Shown piece by piece: positions 7,495 through 10,497 of a stretch of DNA of 10,497 nt. The notes under the pieces are model-generated. The model saw only the letters and a list, made by a program, of their open reading frames with translations. It ran no database searches and was not told where the DNA came from. The position numbers and the translations under genes are program-made. The stretch's first letter is position 1, and each line of letters begins with the position of its first letter. This DNA is from Spirochaetota bacterium (GTDB lineage Bacteria > Spirochaetota > UBA4802 > UB4802). The stretch spans positions 1 to 10,497 of the forward strand of contig JAGYNX010000051.1 in the NCBI GenBank assembly GCA_018399855.1, written 5' to 3'.

Positions 7495-8793
7495 ATGAAA
7501 ATAGTAGTTTTTGAAGATACACGTGTTGATGATTTTTATCCAATCACCCTTACTCGCCCGGTATGGGATTTACGTACGGGTACGTATACTATGGGTGAGC
7601 GGATAGGTAAATGGGTAGATTCATATCTTGCAGCCAGGAAAAGCTGTTCAATGTATTTGTATTCAAGGGATATGGTAGCAGGGGTATTCAGTGAAAGGTA
7701 TAGCGAATATAATATAAATTCAAATCTGCAATTGCCGGACAAGGCAAAGGATATCGTGTTCATTAACGCCCGTTGTATCCCCTTTGTTGATAAGTATTCG
7801 CTGGAGAAAAACGTGTTATATGCGTCGGGAGATATTCCCCTGTTTCTACACCTCGATAATGAGAATTTTTCTGAAAAACTGACCATAAACTCAAATAGTG
7901 ATATTTTGGATTTTATTCATTCCCTTCATGTCAAGAAGGAGGAACGGGTTCCTTTCAGGTGGATAAAGAATTTATGGGAGCTTGTGGACGGGAATGCCGG
8001 CATTATTATTGATGATATACGGGCATACCCGCCGGACTTTGAAAGACAACCGTCTGAACACATCACCGTGATAGGAGACTCATCTTACCTGTACATAGAG
8101 CAGGGGGTGGAAGTTGATCCTTTCGTTGTGTGTGATTGTACCAGGGGACCAATTCTCATCCAAAAAGGTGCAAAGATAGCTTCATTTACCCGCATAGAAG
8201 GTCCATGCAGTATAGGTGAAAATACACAGGTGACCGGTGCCAAGATACGGGAAGGTTGTTCTTTTGGTCCCCAGTGCAGAATTGGTGGTGAAATTGAAGA
8301 ATCAGTATTTCAGGGATATGTAAATAAGTATCATGAAGGGTTTATTGGACATTCTTTTATTGGAGAATGGGTAAATCTTGGTGCTCTTACCAGCAATTCT
8401 GATTTGAAAAACAATTATACTCCGGTAAAAGTTAGCATGGGTGAGGGTAGGGTGAATACAGGATTGTTGAAAGTAGGTGCGTTTATAGGCGATTTTACCA
8501 TGACCAGTATTGGAACACTTATAAATACAGGTTCTGTTATGGGCCCCGGATCCATGATCATACATGGTGGTTCACTTACACCTGATTTTGTTCCGCCATT
8601 TACATGGTATAATAATAATGCCCTGACGGAGACTCCAAGATTTGATAAATTCATCGAGTCATGCCGCATGATGACCTCACGCAGGGGTGTACAGTTTTCA
8701 CGCAATTATGAAAATATGCTTACCGGGATTTACGATTCCTCAACCCGGGTACGGGGAAAAGCAATAGAGAAATGGAACAGCAGGCTGAAATAA
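7495..8793 (+). CDS. GlmU-like sugar nucleotidyltransferase / left-handed beta-helix acyltransferase
   Basis: Protein of 432 residues resembling the alternative bacterial GlmU group (NTP_transf_4 N-terminus plus a hexapeptide-repeat C-terminus), which is predicted to make UDP-N-acetylglucosamine or a related sugar nucleotide in the cytoplasm. The N-terminus has the family signature FEDTRVDDFYPITLTRPVWD (6-25) followed by LRTG. Residues about 198-365 form a left-handed beta-helix with hexapeptide-like turns (IEQGVEVDP, IQKGAKIAS, CSIGENTQV). They include the strongly conserved-looking block NKYHEGFIGHSFIGEWVNLG (277-296) and then NSDLKNNY. Classical GlmU has a GxGTRM motif at its N-terminus; this group does not, so the substrate remains a prediction. 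The ATG has GGA about eight bases upstream. The last 22 bases overlap the TonB-like gene. It could instead serve another sugar in envelope polysaccharide synthesis. Confidence 0.82.
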   Translation: MKIVVFEDTRVDDFYPITLTRPVWDLRTGTYTMGERIGKWVDSYLAARKSCSMYLYSRDMVAGVFSERYSEYNINSNLQLPDKAKDIVFINARCIPFVDKYSLEKNVLYASGDIPLFLHLDNENFSEKLTINSNSDILDFIHSLHVKKEERVPFRWIKNLWELVDGNAGIIIDDIRAYPPDFERQPSEHITVIGDSSYLYIEQGVEVDPFVVCDCTRGPILIQKGAKIASFTRIEGPCSIGENTQVTGAKIREGCSFGPQCRIGGEIEESVFQGYVNKYHEGFIGHSFIGEWVNLGALTSNSDLKNNYTPVKVSMGEGRVNTGLLKVGAFIGDFTMTSIGTLINTGSVMGPGSMIIHGGSLTPDFVPPFTWYNNNALTETPRFDKFIESCRMMTSRRGVQFSRNYENMLTGIYDSSTRVRGKAIEKWNSRLK

Positions 8794-9635
8794 AATTCAC
8801 ACTGGTATTTTTCGTGTCACTGTTCCTTCATGCGGTTATCGTTACCGGAATGCTGATGCCTGACTATCAGAGTATTCTGCAACGGGAAAACATGAGGGAA
8901 AGATCCTTTGCGGGGCGGGACATTATTGTCAATGTTAACGAAGACAATAAAGTTGTTCAGGACAGGCAGACACTCCTCTCTGAAAAGTCATCTACAGCGA
9001 AAGGTCATATTACCAGTGAGAAGGGGAACAGGTGGTTGAACAATGCACTTGATTTCAGGCTCAAAAAAGGCTCAAAGAGCAGAGGAAGAGCGGTAACACA
9101 AAGCAGCAGCGCGTCAAAGGACAGGGCATTACTTCTCAATGACAATACCGAAATCATTATTAATATTATGAAAGAAGTATCATCCGGGGTATATGGGGCA
9201 ACCGGAAGCAGGGATTTTACCACCATTCCGGATAAATATGATATCACTCCTAAAAACGCAATATATTATACCAATGATGGAAGGTTCTCTTTTAATACAA
9301 AGAAATTCAAACCTTTTAAGTATTTCAAAAAGATGAAAGATAAAATTGCCTCAAACTGGCATCCCCCGATGGCAGCAAATGCCAGCATCCAGGGCTACGC
9401 CCCCGGGCATTTCAGGATTATGGCATTCCCCAGCCAGGAGATAAAGCTCTACTTTACCATGGACAGGAAGGGTGAGGTGGAGAACGTAGTGATTGTTGAC
9501 TCAATGGGGCATAAACCACTGGATGAATCCTGCCTTGATGCTGTACGGCTGTCTAAAAACTTTGGAAAAGTTCCCAAAGAGATTGAGGGTCAAAAGGTGG
9601 TCATCCCTTTCATTTTCAGGATAATAACAAGATAA
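8772..9635 (+). CDS. TonB-family energy-transducer-like protein
   Basis: Protein of 287 residues with one N-terminal membrane helix (about 9-28) and a periplasmic remainder. The helix contains Ser16 and His20 as S-x3-H, the spacing and numbering seen in TonB, where these residues couple it to ExbB/ExbD. The C-terminal about 100 residues look like a TonB/TolA C-terminal domain: IASNWHPP at 192-199, a strand-rich middle (IKLYFTMDRKGEVENVVIVD, 224-243) and a final VVIPFIFRI. The middle (31-180) is basic and Ser-rich rather than Pro-rich, unlike classical TonB. The ATG lies 22 bases inside the end of the GlmU-like gene with only a weak GAGA upstream, so translation is probably coupled. No exbB or exbD gene is in the window. 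TolA-like function is an alternative. Confidence 0.8.
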   Translation: MEQQAEIKFTLVFFVSLFLHAVIVTGMLMPDYQSILQRENMRERSFAGRDIIVNVNEDNKVVQDRQTLLSEKSSTAKGHITSEKGNRWLNNALDFRLKKGSKSRGRAVTQSSSASKDRALLLNDNTEIIINIMKEVSSGVYGATGSRDFTTIPDKYDITPKNAIYYTNDGRFSFNTKKFKPFKYFKKMKDKIASNWHPPMAANASIQGYAPGHFRIMAFPSQEIKLYFTMDRKGEVENVVIVDSMGHKPLDESCLDAVRLSKNFGKVPKEIEGQKVVIPFIFRIITR

Positions 9636-9641
9636 GTATGA

Positions 9642-10497
9642 TTACCGGTTCACCTCGTTTACCAGATCTTGAATTGACACCCCTTTAAGAATATCCTTCC
9701 TTGACTTCTGCATACGGCTGAATATGTCCTTGAGATGCTTTTTTAACCTGTCGGTTTTACTGCCGGGAATTTTCAGGGTAACATCATAAACAATGTCAAC
9801 AATTTGCAGCACTGAAACATGATCTGCCATGGTAGCCGGGATATACCTGTTGTCCTCGGTTTGTAACAGTAGTTTTTCATTTATGAACATCTGTATGAAG
9901 TAGTCCAGTTCTTCGTAATCGTTCATGCTGATGGGAAGAAGTTCTTTGAAAGATGAGGACCCCTTTCCTTTCTGGAACCTCGCGTGTATATGTGTAATGA
10001 TGGCAATGGCAGAATAGATATGCAGATCTTTTCTGTCACTGAGGGCCCGCTTCAGGTTTCTGTAGCTGAGTGGGTTCATCAACGTGTAAGAAACTTCTGC
10101 CCCATACAGTATTATAACTGCCGATGCGTACACCATGATCAAAAACAGCGGGAATGCCGCCAGCGATCCGTAAATGGCAAATGTACCCCGTGCGAACGCC
10201 TTGATGTAAAATATAAAAAGAAGTATAAATATTACCCATATGCCACCAGTAAATGCTGCCCCTATGGCTGATGGTTTCATTGGAACCTTTGTGTTGGGTA
10301 ATACTATGTACATCAGCATGAACAATGCCCATATGAAAATGAAAGGCGCGAAGAAATTCAGCAGCACAATGACAAAGCTGGTTCCCTCTATGCCTGTCCA
10401 TGTTTTTCCCAGGTCGGTGGAATGCATCAGCATCCCCTTGTCGCCAATACACCACAGGTTACCATTGTTCATATCAATTGAATTTATGCGATTTCCT
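9642..10497 (-). CDS. YihY/BrkB-family membrane protein with Asp-box repeat and winged-helix-like tail (partial)
   Basis: C-terminal 284 residues of a longer protein. The frame stays open to the right edge, so the Met at 10472 is internal and not the start. Three hydrophobic segments lie at about 40-66, 78-99 and 107-135 of the visible fragment. They match the last three helices of YihY/BrkB proteins, with the family-like loop LPNTKVPMKPSAIGA and the YGSLAAFPLFLIMVYASAVI stretch before GAEV. Just before the first helix, residues 4-33 read like one blade of a YCF48/BNR beta-propeller, including the Asp-box STDLGKTW (26-33). By the family topology that loop faces the periplasm. After the helices, about 140 residues look like a helical, winged-helix-like cytoplasmic domain, as in longer YihY relatives. 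It converges on the TonB-like gene with six bases between stops. The molecular function of YihY proteins is not established; despite old naming they are not RNase BN. Confidence 0.8.
   Translation of the reverse strand, partial: GNRINSIDMNNGNLWCIGDKGMLMHSTDLGKTWTGIEGTSFVIVLLNFFAPFIFIWALFMLMYIVLPNTKVPMKPSAIGAAFTGGIWVIFILLFIFYIKAFARGTFAIYGSLAAFPLFLIMVYASAVIILYGAEVSYTLMNPLSYRNLKRALSDRKDLHIYSAIAIITHIHARFQKGKGSSSFKELLPISMNDYEELDYFIQMFINEKLLLQTEDNRYIPATMADHVSVLQIVDIVYDVTLKIPGSKTDRLKKHLKDIFSRMQKSRKDILKGVSIQDLVNEVNR

Noticed and set aside
9642..10472. A complete 276-residue protein starting at the ATG at 10472
   Set aside because: The frame continues upstream without a stop to the window edge, and the Asp-box repeat begins before this Met, so it is an internal methionine of a longer protein.

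Overview
This 10.5 kb window looks like chromosome from a Gram-negative (double-membrane) bacterium. The evidence is a TonB-type energy transducer, a beta-barrel-like exported protein ending in phenylalanine, and a lipoprotein. The loose lipobox, the large Cache/PAS hybrid histidine kinase, the non-canonical EF-G paralogue and the alternative GlmU-type nucleotidyltransferase would fit the Spirochaetota or a similar phylum. That assignment is inference and only weakly held. I saw no insertion sequence, phage gene, CRISPR array, tRNA or rRNA.

Left half (1-4990), all on the minus strand. In transcription order it holds a predicted outer-membrane barrel protein (4990-3617), a lipoprotein with a fibronectin-III-like region whose start overlaps the barrel stop in a TAATG junction (3617-3072), a 24-codon small ORF (2987-2913), a 919-residue hybrid sensor histidine kinase (2916-157) and the first 36 codons of a membrane-anchored protein that runs off the left edge (108-1). 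The small ORF has a good Shine-Dalgarno sequence and its stop overlaps the kinase start as ATGA. The kinase itself lacks a good ribosome site, so the small ORF probably drives its translation by coupling. The gaps are short enough for one transcription unit. A weak internal promoter may lie near 3022-3055.

Centre (4991-5227). This is a divergent intergenic region. It carries a good minus-strand sigma70-type promoter (TTGACT, 17 bp, TTAAAT) whose -35 box lies inside a perfect 7+6+7 inverted repeat, which looks like an operator. Facing right are weaker promoter candidates for the EF-G-like gene.

Right half (5228-10497). A complete EF-G-like translational GTPase with altered switch motifs (5228-7333) ends at a strong hairpin (7363-7390). 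A second plus-strand unit follows: a GlmU-like sugar nucleotidyltransferase/acyltransferase (7495-8793) overlapping by 22 bp a TonB-family protein (8772-9635) that keeps the TonB Ser16/His20 transmembrane motif. Six bases later, converging from the right, is the C-terminal part of a YihY/BrkB-family membrane protein (9642 to beyond 10497). It has an Asp-box beta-propeller repeat in its predicted periplasmic loop and a winged-helix-like cytoplasmic tail.

The envelope theme (barrel, lipoprotein, sensor kinase, TonB-like protein, YihY-like protein, sugar-nucleotide enzyme) runs through most genes, but nothing in the sequence proves that they form one pathway. The most unusual items are the coupled small ORF ahead of the kinase, the Asp-box insertion in the YihY-like protein, and the operator-like dyad between the divergent units.
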